Source of the DNA: Bryobacterales bacterium
GTDB taxonomy: Bacteria > Acidobacteriota > Terriglobia > Bryobacterales > Bryobacteraceae
Reading direction: 5' to 3'
NCBI GenBank assembly: GCA_003142185.1
Contig: PLOR01000111.1
Span: 1-64,000 of the forward strand
Length of the DNA: 64,000 nt
This document shows positions 18,901 to 27,543 of this stretch, one piece after another; position 1 is the stretch's first letter, and each line of letters opens with the position of its first letter. The notes under the pieces are model-generated. The model ran no database searches, was not told the DNA's origin, and worked only from the letters and a program-made list of their open reading frames with translations. The position numbers and the translations under genes were made by a program.

Positions 18901-19019
18901 GGCGGCGTTTGCGCCGGCGGGGTTTGAGCCTGCTGCGCGCCGGCTGGCGCCACCAGCCCGCCCAGACACAGCGCGGCTGTCGCCATGATCGCCAGGCTCC
19001 GCCGCCCGAAGTACTTCAT
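15987..19019 (-). CDS. bamA: Outer-membrane protein assembly factor BamA
   Basis: This protein of about 1010 aa starts at ATG 19019, with GGAAAGG about 9 nt upstream. A signal peptide (ending near PAGAQQ) is followed by a roughly 100-residue Pro/Gln/Ala-rich spacer that most BamA proteins lack. POTRA domains come next (motifs GIEFRGARRVPSETLKALI, IRTINYEGIHTVTVSEIL, KVGKIIITGN, and FVRRIDFAGNTTTRDRVIRR, the classic last-POTRA signature). A C-terminal Omp85 barrel follows, with FSRSFMGGENDVRGFNIWG (VRGF/Y motif) and a terminal Phe. It inserts beta-barrel proteins into the outer membrane. The ompH gene follows 54 bp downstream in the same operon. Confidence 0.95.
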   Translation of the reverse strand: MKYFGRRSLAIMATAALCLGGLVAPAGAQQAQTPPAQTPPPQQNPPQPAPQPRNPFEDVPGTPAKPAQQPAQPPAQPSPLENVPSEPNQPAPQLEAPKPAPGAPQPVTGDVIRGIEFRGARRVPSETLKALIFTKVGDLYSEEALRRDFMALWNTGRFDDIVLETEPDPTGGLVLRFVVTERRVIRTINYEGIHTVTVSEILDRFKERKVGLVVESQYDPNKIQHAAQVLKEFLSERGRQYATVDPVVEQIPPSSLKVTFDVKEGPKVKVGKIIITGNQAEPQRWVIEAMKNLHPFGIPHSILFESLFAKTYDQAKLEEDKERIRQAYQDHGYFEFKALDETVKIYPSGGHGWRLPIVKMETPGIYADITIPVEEGRLYHLQSMNFVGVKLFREPSVLMALFGMRKGDVFSTDKLRKGLENMRKLYGQFGYINFVPEPAFEPQPGSDQIDLTITADEGRQFFVRRIDFAGNTTTRDRVIRREILLDEGDMFNTQLWDMSVLRLNQLGYFEMLKKEEAADIKTNPGTDTVDITLKVKEKGKNTIGLNGGISGISGSFVGANYSTNNFLGLGETLTLNGQLGTRQQSATFGFTEPYLFDRPIQAGFTVFISRFDYNQAREASILYGQNLLPLFQSIEGPNNQNLLNYIQNSKGFNVSLSHQLKRSFWHTSITYGYSISDIVTQTTGATNYFDYINFSGVYGPNALNGIDTSSITPAISYSTVNNPMNPTGGKSIFFSVAAAGSVLGGNVNTIRPAIDVKYFHPSPIFSKKNIMAFHLSTWLITGYGGKLVPPFSRSFMGGENDVRGFNIWGITPIAFIPSTASVSVLNADGSARNQNVVVGGVLTPEPVTMTMPVYQIITPGGDWQSYGNFEYRIPIIGESVSLVPFFDAGVNRIMRPSQLTMDPQRVLDLNQQFPSAGYNGQVQIAPGTEMPRASTGLEIDVILPVVNAPFRIYFAYNPLRLNTNIQTPIAADRSMFPNLATYQNAVANYGPLYPWDEKSTMVRFTVGRTF

Positions 19020-19472
19020 GCGCGCATACCTTTCCGTTGTGCCCTGCCGCGAAGATTTTGCATGGGGAATGACGTCACTCGGGTTTAGCCGGCCGTACTG
19101 TTGATAAGCACTCATTCTAGCGGATCTCGGACGCTCCAAACAACGAGGCGGCAGCGTCCACAGGTGTGAACGCCCGTCACAGGCCACGGGACTGGGCCGC
19201 GCGCTCTCTACCCGGCTGCTTCGACTTGCCATCCCCGGCTTCGAACGTAGTTGCACGTTCGCGGCCAGCCGTCGCACCATGCGGTGCACAGTCCCGGAAT
19301 CCGTTCGAATCAAGCGGGAACCGCGCCATGAACGAATCGAACGACGGAATCGAGCGGCGCCACTGCTGGAACCATGCGGCCACACCCTGTTGCTCAAGAG
19401 CGGCAGCATCCCGCTCCGAAACCGCGCGATCGCAATCGGTAGGCGCCGTCGAATTAGAATAAGCGTTGGACC
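19020..19472. other. Divergent intergenic region bamA / phosphomannomutase
   Basis: This 453-bp gap lies between divergent genes and must contain the promoters of both. No convincing promoter elements, repeats or small genes were seen. The GC content stays high throughout. Confidence 0.35.
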
Positions 19473-20846
19473 ATGCTCAAATCGACCATCTTTCGCGAAT
19501 ACGATATCCGCGGCGTCGCCGACGCCGAACTTTTGAGTGAGGACGTTGCCGCGCTTGGCCAGGCCCTCGGAACCTACCTGCGGCGGCATGGCGGTCCGCA
19601 TCTTTCGCTGGCCCGCGACACGCGGCTCAGCTCGACCCGCTTGCGCGATGCCTTGATGCTCGGCCTCAAAACCAGCGGCTGTCACGTCACCGATATTGGC
19701 GTCCAGCCAACTCCCTTGCTCTACTACGCCACCGTGCACTTGAATGCCGATGGCGGCGTGATGATCACCGGCAGCCACAATCCACCCGAATTCAACGGCT
19801 TCAAAACCGTCTTAGGCTCCGGCACAATTCACGGCGAGGCCATTCAGGAAATTCGCCGCATGATCGAAACCGGCGATCTGGACCACGGCGAAGGCAGCGA
19901 AACCACCGCCGACGTTGCCACTCCGTACATCGAGGAAGTCGCCGCGCAGTTCCACTTCCCGCGCCGGATTCGTGTTGTGGTGGACGCCGGCAACGGCGTC
20001 GGCGGTCCGGTCGCGCACCGCGTTCTGGAACGGCTCAACGTGGAGGCCGTGGAAATGTTCTTCGAGATGGATGGCCATTTCCCCAACCATCATCCCGACC
20101 CCACTGTCCCGCGCAATCTCGAAGCGCTGATCGCCCGCGTGCTCGAAACCAAAGCCGACCTTGGTATTGCCTTCGATGGCGACGCCGACCGCATTGGCGC
20201 CGTCGACGAGCGCGGCACTATCCTCTGGGGCGACCAGTTGATGATTCTTTACGCTCGTGAAATCCTGGCGCGCAAGCCGGGCGCCACCTTCATCGGCGAA
20301 GTGAAATGCTCGCAGCTCATGTATGACGATATCGCCGCGCGCGGCGGCCACCCCATCATGTGGAAGACCGGCCATTCGCTCATCAAGGCCAAGATGAAGG
20401 AGACCCACGCCGAATTGGCCGGCGAAATGAGCGGCCATATGTTCTTTGCCGACCGCTATCACGGCTATGACGACGCCCTCTACGCCGCCTGCCGCCTGAT
20501 CGAGATCGTGGCCGATTCCGGCCGGCCGCTCTCCACCCTCCTGGCCGATCTGCCGCGCACCGTCACCACCCCCGAAATCCGCTTCGATTGCCCCGATGAA
20601 ATCAAGTTCGAAGTGGTGCGTCTGGCCTCCGCCGAGTTGCGCGCCAGGCACAAGACCGTGGATGTGGATGGCGTGCGCGTGCTGTTCGCCGAAGGATGGG
20701 GACTCGTGCGCGCCTCCAACACCCAGCCCGTGCTGGTGATGCGCTTTGAAGCCACCACGTCCGACCTGCTAGCCCAATACCAGCGCGAGGTGGAAGAAGT
20801 AGTCGAACGCTCCAAACGCCAGGCACAGCTCGCCGCCAGCCACTAG
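19473..20846 (+). CDS. Phosphomannomutase/phosphoglucomutase
   Basis: This 457-aa alpha-D-phosphohexomutase interconverts hexose-6-P and hexose-1-P (mannose and/or glucose). All four functional loops are visible: phosphoserine loop TGSHNPPEF, metal loop FDGDADRIG, sugar-specificity loop GEMSGHMFF, and the C-terminal phosphate-binding loop RASNTQPVLVMRFEA. The N terminus FREYDIRG is typical of AlgC/ManB proteins. It could supply mannose-1-P or glucose-1-P for the GDP- and UDP-sugar pathways of the glycan locus 11 kb away. It is transcribed alone, divergent from bamA. Confidence 0.94.
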   Translation: MLKSTIFREYDIRGVADAELLSEDVAALGQALGTYLRRHGGPHLSLARDTRLSSTRLRDALMLGLKTSGCHVTDIGVQPTPLLYYATVHLNADGGVMITGSHNPPEFNGFKTVLGSGTIHGEAIQEIRRMIETGDLDHGEGSETTADVATPYIEEVAAQFHFPRRIRVVVDAGNGVGGPVAHRVLERLNVEAVEMFFEMDGHFPNHHPDPTVPRNLEALIARVLETKADLGIAFDGDADRIGAVDERGTILWGDQLMILYAREILARKPGATFIGEVKCSQLMYDDIAARGGHPIMWKTGHSLIKAKMKETHAELAGEMSGHMFFADRYHGYDDALYAACRLIEIVADSGRPLSTLLADLPRTVTTPEIRFDCPDEIKFEVVRLASAELRARHKTVDVDGVRVLFAEGWGLVRASNTQPVLVMRFEATTSDLLAQYQREVEEVVERSKRQAQLAASH

Positions 20847-20979
20847 CCGCCCGCGTGGATCCGCTGTTAATCCGCGCATAACTGGTCGGATAGCCAAGGC
20901 GTTCGAGCGCCAGTGCGCGGGCTTCGTGCCGAAAAGCGTGGCGCTCTAATATCATGTCTAGCCAACAGGAGAACAAGCC

Positions 20980-21426
20980 ATGAAGAAGCGCAGTTTCACC
21001 ACAACCATTTCGGTGGACCAAACACCGAGCGAAGCGTTCGCTGCCGTCAACAACGTTCGTGGATGGTGGTCAGGCGAGATCGAGGGCGCCACCGACAAGC
21101 TGGGAGCTGAGTTCACGTATCGTTACAAAGATGCGCACCGCTCCACGCAGAAGGTCATGGAACTCATTCCCGGCAAGAAGGTCGCCTGGCATGTCTCCGA
21201 CAGCCATCTGAGCTTCGTGAAAGACGAGAGCGAATGGACCGGCACGGACATCGTTTTTGACATCTCCACGAAAGATGGCAAAACGGAAATCCGTTTTACC
21301 CACTCAGGCCTCGCGCCGGAGATTGAGTGCTACGGTAGCTGCTCCAATGCTTGGGGCATCCTCATCAACGGCAATTTGCGCAAACTGATCACCACGGGCA
21401 AAAGTCAGCCAGACGTCTTCGCATAG
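20980..21426 (+). CDS. SRPBCC (AHSA1-like) domain protein, copy 1
   Basis: This 148-aa single-domain START/SRPBCC protein has the pattern TTTISVDQTPSEAFAAVNNV, RGWWSG, a central FTYRY, and the C-terminal helix with CSNAWGILINGNLRKLI. The fold makes a hydrophobic ligand pocket. Ligand and role are unknown. It is the first of a tandem pair, and the second copy starts 12 nt after its stop. The two share the same architecture along their whole length, so they arose by duplication. Confidence 0.85.
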   Translation: MKKRSFTTTISVDQTPSEAFAAVNNVRGWWSGEIEGATDKLGAEFTYRYKDAHRSTQKVMELIPGKKVAWHVSDSHLSFVKDESEWTGTDIVFDISTKDGKTEIRFTHSGLAPEIECYGSCSNAWGILINGNLRKLITTGKSQPDVFA

Positions 21427-21438
21427 GAGGAACCAGCC

Positions 21439-21903
21439 ATGAACAACCCAGACCCAAATTTCACCACAACCATTTCGGTGGACCAATCTCCCGAGGAGGC
21501 CTTCGCCGCCATCAACAATGTTCGTGGATGGTGGGGGAAAGACATCGAAGGCAGCACCGCGAACCTCGGCGATGAGTGGACGTATCGTTACAAAGACGTG
21601 CACCGTTGCACGATGAAAGTGACAGAAATGGTGCCTAACAAGAAAGTTGTCTGGCTTGTTGTGGATAACTATTTCAATTTCACCCAGGACAAGACCGAGT
21701 GGAAGAACACGAAGGTTGTGTTTGAAATCTCCACACACGGCAACAAGACGGAAATCCGCTTCACCCACGCAGGCCTCGTTCCCGCGTATGAGTGTTTCGA
21801 CGTATGCTCCAACGCATGGGGCTCCTATGTGAACGGCAGTTTGCGCAGTTTGATTGCTACCGGCAAGGGCCGGCCCAACCCGAAAGAACCGAAGGGGAAC
21901 TAG
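21439..21903 (+). CDS. SRPBCC (AHSA1-like) domain protein, copy 2
   Basis: This 154-aa paralogue of the preceding gene has TTTISVDQSPEEAFAAINNV, RGWWGK, WTYRYKDVHRCTMKV and VCSNAWGSYVNGSLRSLI. A strong AGGAGG ribosome site overlaps the end of copy 1, so the two are co-translated. The C-terminal tail (GRPNPKEPKGN) is longer and more basic than in copy 1. Function is unknown and likely similar but with a changed pocket. A strong hairpin at 21924-21945 ends the unit. Confidence 0.85.
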   Translation: MNNPDPNFTTTISVDQSPEEAFAAINNVRGWWGKDIEGSTANLGDEWTYRYKDVHRCTMKVTEMVPNKKVVWLVVDNYFNFTQDKTEWKNTKVVFEISTHGNKTEIRFTHAGLVPAYECFDVCSNAWGSYVNGSLRSLIATGKGRPNPKEPKGN

Positions 21904-21923
21904 GAGGGAAGAAACGGGGACAA

Positions 21924-21945
21924 GAAAAGGGGAAGTCCCCTTTTC
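21924..21945. terminator. Bidirectional terminator hairpin
   Basis: A perfect 10-bp inverted repeat, GAAAAGGGGA-AG-TCCCCTTTTC, lies 20 nt after the SRPBCC stop and 45 nt beyond the end of the convergent beta-helix gene. The arms carry A and T runs on their outer sides, so the hairpin can serve both strands. Confidence 0.7.
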
Positions 21946-21990
21946 TCCGTAACACGTAGCCGAACAACGCCAGGCATCGCGCGATACACG

Positions 21991-23916
21991 TCAAAGTGGG
22001 CGCCTTCCACACTGGCCGTTTTTCGGCGGCATGGCCGGAGTTCGTGGGTCACAGCTACCGGGAACGGAGACTCTTGAACCCGATATCGAATTCCCCGAGG
22101 CACCATCGCCCAGGTTGGCGAAAAAGGACGCATCGCTGAGCGCCCCAGCGATCAGGTTGTTTTCCACGCGCACCTGCAGCACCTGGTTTCCGGTCGCGGC
22201 ATCCAATCCGGCGGTCACGTCGATGCCCTTGATTCCTGAGGCGGGCGTGACACCAAGCGTGGGAATCTGGTCCACCTGGTTGCAATAGATCTGCGCGGCA
22301 GATACGACATTATTGTCGGCTGGAGAGGGAGGGGCGTTCGGTGGGGCGCTGCCCCCAAATCCTCCGACAACGTCGATTCCAATGAACGGCGTGTTCACGT
22401 CGTTATTGGCAATCGAGATACCGTTGACGCTGTTTCCCGGCTCCAGCCATCCTGCCCATACCCCAATTCCCCCGCTCGCGAACGCCATATCAAGGGTGAA
22501 GTTGGGGTTTCCGGGAAGAGTCAAGCTCCGGATGCTGTTTGCCTGGATAAGCACGTTGGACAGCGAATTCCCGGTTGAGGGTCTGCTGAAGTACCCGCCG
22601 CTGGAGCCGCCTTCGAGTTGCACTGTGCCCGTCATCGTATTACCCAGTATGGAGAGACTGTCGATCGTGTTGTTGGCATTCCCGCAGCATGCCGCTTGAG
22701 CGAAGATTCCGAAGCCCACGGCGCCTTCGATGGTGTTCGAGAGAATGCCGATATTCCGAGCGATGTTGTTCTCCGAATACTGGACCGGCAGCAGGGACGG
22801 GTTCGCATCGTCGCTGGCGGCATCTCCGACCGCTACGTTGATGCCAATTGGCTGCACGGATGATGGCGGGAGCTGGCCAGTGACGTGGATCTGGTTGGCA
22901 ATAACCTGCATGCCGTCAATCAAATTGGCCGATGCACTGCCCACGCCCTCCCCAATCCGAATCCCATATTCGGGAACAGCGGATGAAATGGCATTGTTAG
23001 CGATCAAGGTATCGAGCGCCTGGTTGTTCGTCGACGCGATCCCGCCTCCGACGGTCATCACAATGCCTCCCGCGCCCGGCATCGGAAGCACAATATCGTT
23101 ATTGGCGATGGTGGTGTGCTGCAACGTGTCGCCGACCGTGTCGCCGAGTCCGACATCGATACCCAGCAGCGGGCCGGAGGCGCTGCCGGTGATGGTGTTG
23201 CCGGTAATCAGGATATGATCCCAGGTGTTATGCGTAGCCACGGCCGGGCTGGAACCTGAGAGGCCGGCCTCGCCGATGACTGGAGACAGCACGATTGCCT
23301 CAGTTTGGATGTTCGTCATCACCAGATTGCTGACGGTAATGTTGGAGAAAGTCGTCCCGGTGGCCGCGGGTGGACGCTTGATCAGAACACAGATCCCACA
23401 GTTCTGGAGAGCCAGCCCGTAGAGGGTGTTGCCTCCCGAAAAAACAAAAACAGTCGTGGCCGGGCCAGACTGGCTGGTGAGCGTGATATCGGGCTGTCCG
23501 TCGCCATCGATGTCGCCGTTGATGGTCACGTTGCCCCCGGATAAGGAGGACAATCCCTTGATATTGGGTCCGGAATCGACGACGATGGTGGAACCCTTCA
23601 GCGCGGGTGCGAACTGGATGTTCCATGTGCCGGGGTCGTTATTGGTGGCGATGACCGCTTCCTGGAGTGAAATTCCGTCCGGGCCGGGATTGGCGACCAG
23701 CGCCGCCACCGAGGACGTGTCGCCATTAATCGCCATCGTGGCATTCGTGACCGTGATCACCGTGCCGCGATTGAGAACCACAGCGGGAACGGTCACCGCG
23801 GGAGGGGTATAGCTTTCCGCGCCGACCGCGCCGCAAGACGCTGGCAACTGGTCCGCGAGTGCCGGGAGTGCGCCGATGGCCAATAAAAAGGGGATAGCCG
23901 CCATCGCGTATCGCAT
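21991..23916 (-). CDS. Secreted right-handed parallel beta-helix protein
   Basis: This 641-aa exported protein has a signal peptide (about 1-22, ending PALADQ). The mature part is rich in Asn, Gly, Thr and Ile, with repeated short units such as TIANNDIVLP, VIANQIHVTG, NIGILSNTIEG, SILGNTMTG and SIANNDVNTP. These are rungs of a parallel beta-helix as in pectate-lyase-like and NosD-like folds. An early NGDIDGDGQPDI loop resembles a calcium-binding DxDxDG site. I see no catalytic signature, so a polysaccharide-binding or lyase role is only possible, not shown. It is transcribed convergently with the SRPBCC pair. Confidence 0.75.
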   Translation of the reverse strand: MRYAMAAIPFLLAIGALPALADQLPASCGAVGAESYTPPAVTVPAVVLNRGTVITVTNATMAINGDTSSVAALVANPGPDGISLQEAVIATNNDPGTWNIQFAPALKGSTIVVDSGPNIKGLSSLSGGNVTINGDIDGDGQPDITLTSQSGPATTVFVFSGGNTLYGLALQNCGICVLIKRPPAATGTTFSNITVSNLVMTNIQTEAIVLSPVIGEAGLSGSSPAVATHNTWDHILITGNTITGSASGPLLGIDVGLGDTVGDTLQHTTIANNDIVLPMPGAGGIVMTVGGGIASTNNQALDTLIANNAISSAVPEYGIRIGEGVGSASANLIDGMQVIANQIHVTGQLPPSSVQPIGINVAVGDAASDDANPSLLPVQYSENNIARNIGILSNTIEGAVGFGIFAQAACCGNANNTIDSLSILGNTMTGTVQLEGGSSGGYFSRPSTGNSLSNVLIQANSIRSLTLPGNPNFTLDMAFASGGIGVWAGWLEPGNSVNGISIANNDVNTPFIGIDVVGGFGGSAPPNAPPSPADNNVVSAAQIYCNQVDQIPTLGVTPASGIKGIDVTAGLDAATGNQVLQVRVENNLIAGALSDASFFANLGDGASGNSISGSRVSVPGSCDPRTPAMPPKNGQCGRRPL

Positions 23917-24661
23917 CTTCAGGTGTCCTCTGGCCGCGGCGGCATTTTAGCCGCAATTCCCATCGCGCCGTACGGCACTATTAGATTACTCCCAATCGTC
24001 TTCATTCGTTGTTGATACTTCGTCTGTTCCCCTCCCTTCCATCCGGAGCGGCCGCAAACCCAGCCGAGGTTGCGCGTCTGATCGAGCAAGTGGTACCCAT
24101 CAGGCCTACTTGGACGTAAGTTGCCATCTCGGACTTCTGCCACTCAAGGGGTCCCCAAACGGCGATCTGGGAGATCAGTCCCGATAGTCCGGCTCACGTC
24201 AACTGACGCATACGCCAACCCGCAGAAGTGAGACTCGCAGTCCCAAGTCCCGATCTGGCACATCTGCCCAAACACGTCCGCGCCAACTCACGCTCCACAC
24301 GCAGTCAACGTGTTCTCATGGTCGCACCTGACCACGGCAGATCATCTGCGCTTGCCCTGTCTTCCGCGGTCACACTTACTACGACTTTCTTAACTCGTGA
24401 CCTGCCAATACCTTGCTCCCCGCCAATCAAGCCGTCGAATCACGCCAGGCTCGATAATCGGACCGGAGGCGGTTCCTTGTGGGGCAGGTCCCCGACCTGC
24501 CTATCGTGCGGCCCCCCGAGTGGGGCGAAATCGCCCCACGAAAAAAAAGTAAATTATTGATTCTATTTCGACACCCCCTCAATCCGTGAGCCAAAATCGC
24601 CCCACGGATCTGCCGGTTCTGAACCCTGCCCATCTCGCGGCAGAATGGGTCGCGAACGTTT
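23917..24661. other. 745-bp intergenic region with GC hairpins at 24483-24539
   Basis: No gene is recognisable. Two clean hairpins stand out: GGCAGGTC (24483-24490) with GACCTGCC (24494-24501), and GTGGGGCGA (24520-24528) with TCGCCCCAC (24531-24539). The words ATCGCCCCACG recur at about 24595-24606, suggesting a small dispersed element. The region lies downstream of the M14 peptidase gene and upstream of the beta-helix gene, so it may hold the latter's promoter. Confidence 0.45.
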
Positions 24662-27520
24662 CTACTCCAGATTGACCGCGGTGGCGCCCGCCAGTTCGAT
24701 GGCGTTGAAGAGGAATTTGAAGGTTCCGTGCGGCTGCCCGCGGAACGTGATCTCAGGCCCAAACAGATACACCTTGCCCTTACCCACGTTGGCTTCCACA
24801 GCGCCGACCGTGCCATTCAAGTACTGCTGTCCCCAACCCCAACCGCTCCGCAGCGGGTCGCTCGAGAACCACGCAATCGGCCGCGTGCCCTTCAGAGCGG
24901 CGTCCGGCAACAGACGGAAGGCCGGGCTGTTGTCGTAGAAGACATCGAGTTTCTCCGGCAGGCCGTATGCAATCGGCAGGCTCGTATCCACGCTGGCTTC
25001 GAGCACCGATCCGGGAACGTAGAACTTATCGCCCGCCAGTCGCCGTGGAGCGCCGTCCGGTCCCGCTTCGGTCAGGGCATTACTTAAAGGCAGCCCGAGA
25101 TAATAGCCGAAGCTGGTGGAGTTTCCGATGGCCAGCACCGTCCCGCCTTCTTCCACGAAGCTGCGCAGTTGCGGCTCGGTGGTTGCGGCCGTGAGGTTGC
25201 CGACCTGGTTCTTGTATTCATCCGGGATGTTGGCGTTTCTGTTGCCGCCGCGTCCTCCGCCCGGCGCATCCGGCCCGCCTCCGCGTCCTCCGCGCCCGCC
25301 GATTCCCGGAATCGCGCCGCCAGGGAAAATCAGAACGTCGTATTTGCTCTTGAGGTCTCCCGCGTCGAGAGCCGGCGCATACACCCGCTCATACGGCGTG
25401 GGGAAGGCCTGTTCGAAGAGCCATCGGATATGGCCAGAATCCTGCGATCCGCCGTAGCGGTCCCACAGGCCGACCCGCACCGGCCGCAACTTCAGCGCCG
25501 CTCCCGTCGGCTTCACGGTGGTGACGTCGAAACTCAACCCCACTTCAGCCGCCAGTTTCGCGAGCAGCGGCGCAGTGGTCGCTTTGGCGGGAATATAGAT
25601 CGTGCCCACCGGATAAGTCTTGCCATTGGCCGTAAACTCCTGCTTCAGCCAATACACATCCTCGCCAGCGGTGAGCAGACGCGTGGTGCCGGCGAAAGAA
25701 TCGTTCACTTGATGACTCAGCAGGTAGCCCGCAGCGCCCTCCGCTGGTCCCACCTTTCCTTTCGGCGGCTTGGCCAATCCATCGATCTTCTGGAACGGGC
25801 CTTCAAAGCCATCCAGGATGCGATCGAATTGCACGCCCATCTGAAGAGCCAGCGTATATCCGGTGATATCGTAAGGCGGCCTGGGCGGTCCGCCCGGATA
25901 CTGGAAGTCGTTGGGGTGGTCCTGCGGCTCGAACATATCGCGCAGGTGCGGCCGGAATGCCTGGGCCGCCAGCACAACATAAGACCCGGCCGGATAACTC
26001 TTGGCGGCCACCGTGAAATCGGCCCTGGCGCGGTCGACCACCACGCCCGCCTTCTGTAGAGCATCCACGAACTTAGTCGCCGTCAGGAAGTCCGGCTGGT
26101 TCGCGGGAATAATGTAGCCGCGCGGATCGCGCGTTTCCGGCGTGTGTAACTGGTCCCAATACTTGACCGGGATGCCCGCGCTGAAGTAACCCTGCAAGAC
26201 CTCCGTGTCGCCGCCCGGGCCGCCTGCCGCCGCGCCTCGCCTGCCGCCGCTTGGTTCCGGCTGATCCTTGGCGTAGGCTGCCTCGAGCGCGGCTACGCGC
26301 TTTGGCGTGAGCGTCCAGTAATCCTCGCTGCCACGCTCGATCGAATTCTTCCCCGCACGGTAAATGCGGTACAGAAACTCTTCCCGAAACCTGGAGGCGA
26401 CGTCCAGAATCGCCAGATCGGCCGTGAGCAGGTAATCGATGGTTTGCCGCTGGTGCCACTCCGCCCGCGGGCCGATCGGCAACGGCTGATTTCCGTCCGG
26501 CAGCAGCTTCGACGCAATCAGCGGAATGCTGATCGGCGTCGGGTTGCCGATGATCTCCGACAACAGCCCAATCTGATTGTGGAACCCCGTGGTCGTCCGG
26601 TCGCCGCCGTTGAACCATGTCGAGTACGGCGCATTGGTGCGCATCACCGCGCCCGGCTTGCCTTCCGCCAGGAATCTCTCATGCACCGCCGCCGAGACCA
26701 GATCGATTCCGATCGGCACCAGCGGGTCCTGGTTGTAATTGAACGGATCGCGGAACGGCGCAAAGAACAGCACCGCTCCCGCCGGACCGGTCTGGTGCTG
26801 GTTGTACATGATCTGCGGAATCCATTCGATGTACATCTGCCGGTTGATGGCTTCGGTTTCCGGCTGATTGGCGATGTAGGAGTCGCGATTGTTGTCGTGT
26901 CCCACATACTTCTGATACAGGCGTGGAATCGATTCCGTGCGGCGCAGCTTCGGGTCGCTTTCGCGCATATACCAGTTCGAAACCAGTTCCATGCCGTCCG
27001 GGTTCGCCGGAACCAGCAGCAGGATGTCGTCGTTCAGGATGCGCAGCATCTCGGCGTCGGTGCGGGTCAGAAACTCATATGCCTCGGTGAACAGGGCTTG
27101 CGCATTGACGCACTCGGTGGCATGCAGGCCGCCATCGATCCACACTACGGACTTGCCTTCGGCGGCAAGCTGGCGAGCCTGCGCGTCGGTCAGGTTTTCG
27201 GCCCGCGCCAACCGCTGCGAGATCTCCTTGTAGCGCGCCAGATTCTTGAAGTTGGCCGGCGACGTGATGATCGCCATGACGATCGGCCGTCCTTCGGCCG
27301 TCTTGCCGATCTCCACCAGCTTGATGCGGTCGGACTGCTTGGCCAGTTTATTCCAGTACTCGAGTAACTGCGTGTAGTTGGCGAGGAAGTAGTCGTCCCC
27401 CACCGTGTACTCGCCAATTTTCGGCGGTGTGATGGTCTTCTGCGCCAGCGCGCTCGAGCCCGCGACTAAAGCCAAAGTCACGGTCAACAGCGCCGCCAGA
27501 GTCGGTTTCTTGATGTGCAT
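24662..27520 (-). CDS. Secreted M14-family zinc carboxypeptidase with C-terminal amidotransferase-like domain
   Basis: This protein of about 952 aa has a signal peptide (ending SSALAQK). The M14 domain follows: EIGKTAEGRPI, the zinc motif GGLHATE (H-x-x-E), NPDGME, and a later zinc-ligand candidate His in MYNQHQTGP. The C-terminal third, with DVLIFPGGAIPG, a Gly/Arg-rich loop and FVEEGGTVLAIG, resembles a class-I-amidotransferase-like sensing fold common in such acidobacterial peptidases. It would trim peptides or peptide-linked substrates in the periplasm. It lies 23 bp downstream of a TonB receptor gene, suggesting uptake and processing of the same ligand. ATG 27520 is preferred; TTG 27532 sits too close to the AGGAGA site. 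Confidence 0.85.
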   Translation of the reverse strand: MHIKKPTLAALLTVTLALVAGSSALAQKTITPPKIGEYTVGDDYFLANYTQLLEYWNKLAKQSDRIKLVEIGKTAEGRPIVMAIITSPANFKNLARYKEISQRLARAENLTDAQARQLAAEGKSVVWIDGGLHATECVNAQALFTEAYEFLTRTDAEMLRILNDDILLLVPANPDGMELVSNWYMRESDPKLRRTESIPRLYQKYVGHDNNRDSYIANQPETEAINRQMYIEWIPQIMYNQHQTGPAGAVLFFAPFRDPFNYNQDPLVPIGIDLVSAAVHERFLAEGKPGAVMRTNAPYSTWFNGGDRTTTGFHNQIGLLSEIIGNPTPISIPLIASKLLPDGNQPLPIGPRAEWHQRQTIDYLLTADLAILDVASRFREEFLYRIYRAGKNSIERGSEDYWTLTPKRVAALEAAYAKDQPEPSGGRRGAAAGGPGGDTEVLQGYFSAGIPVKYWDQLHTPETRDPRGYIIPANQPDFLTATKFVDALQKAGVVVDRARADFTVAAKSYPAGSYVVLAAQAFRPHLRDMFEPQDHPNDFQYPGGPPRPPYDITGYTLALQMGVQFDRILDGFEGPFQKIDGLAKPPKGKVGPAEGAAGYLLSHQVNDSFAGTTRLLTAGEDVYWLKQEFTANGKTYPVGTIYIPAKATTAPLLAKLAAEVGLSFDVTTVKPTGAALKLRPVRVGLWDRYGGSQDSGHIRWLFEQAFPTPYERVYAPALDAGDLKSKYDVLIFPGGAIPGIGGRGGRGGGPDAPGGGRGGNRNANIPDEYKNQVGNLTAATTEPQLRSFVEEGGTVLAIGNSTSFGYYLGLPLSNALTEAGPDGAPRRLAGDKFYVPGSVLEASVDTSLPIAYGLPEKLDVFYDNSPAFRLLPDAALKGTRPIAWFSSDPLRSGWGWGQQYLNGTVGAVEANVGKGKVYLFGPEITFRGQPHGTFKFLFNAIELAGATAVNLE

Positions 27521-27543
27521 GTGAAGTCTCAAAATCTCCTCGC

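Noticed and set aside
24520-24539. GTGGGGCGA/TCGCCCCAC hairpin as a terminator of the M14 operon
   Set aside because: The T-run lies before the hairpin on the transcribed strand, not after it. A repeated word nearby suggests a dispersed element instead.
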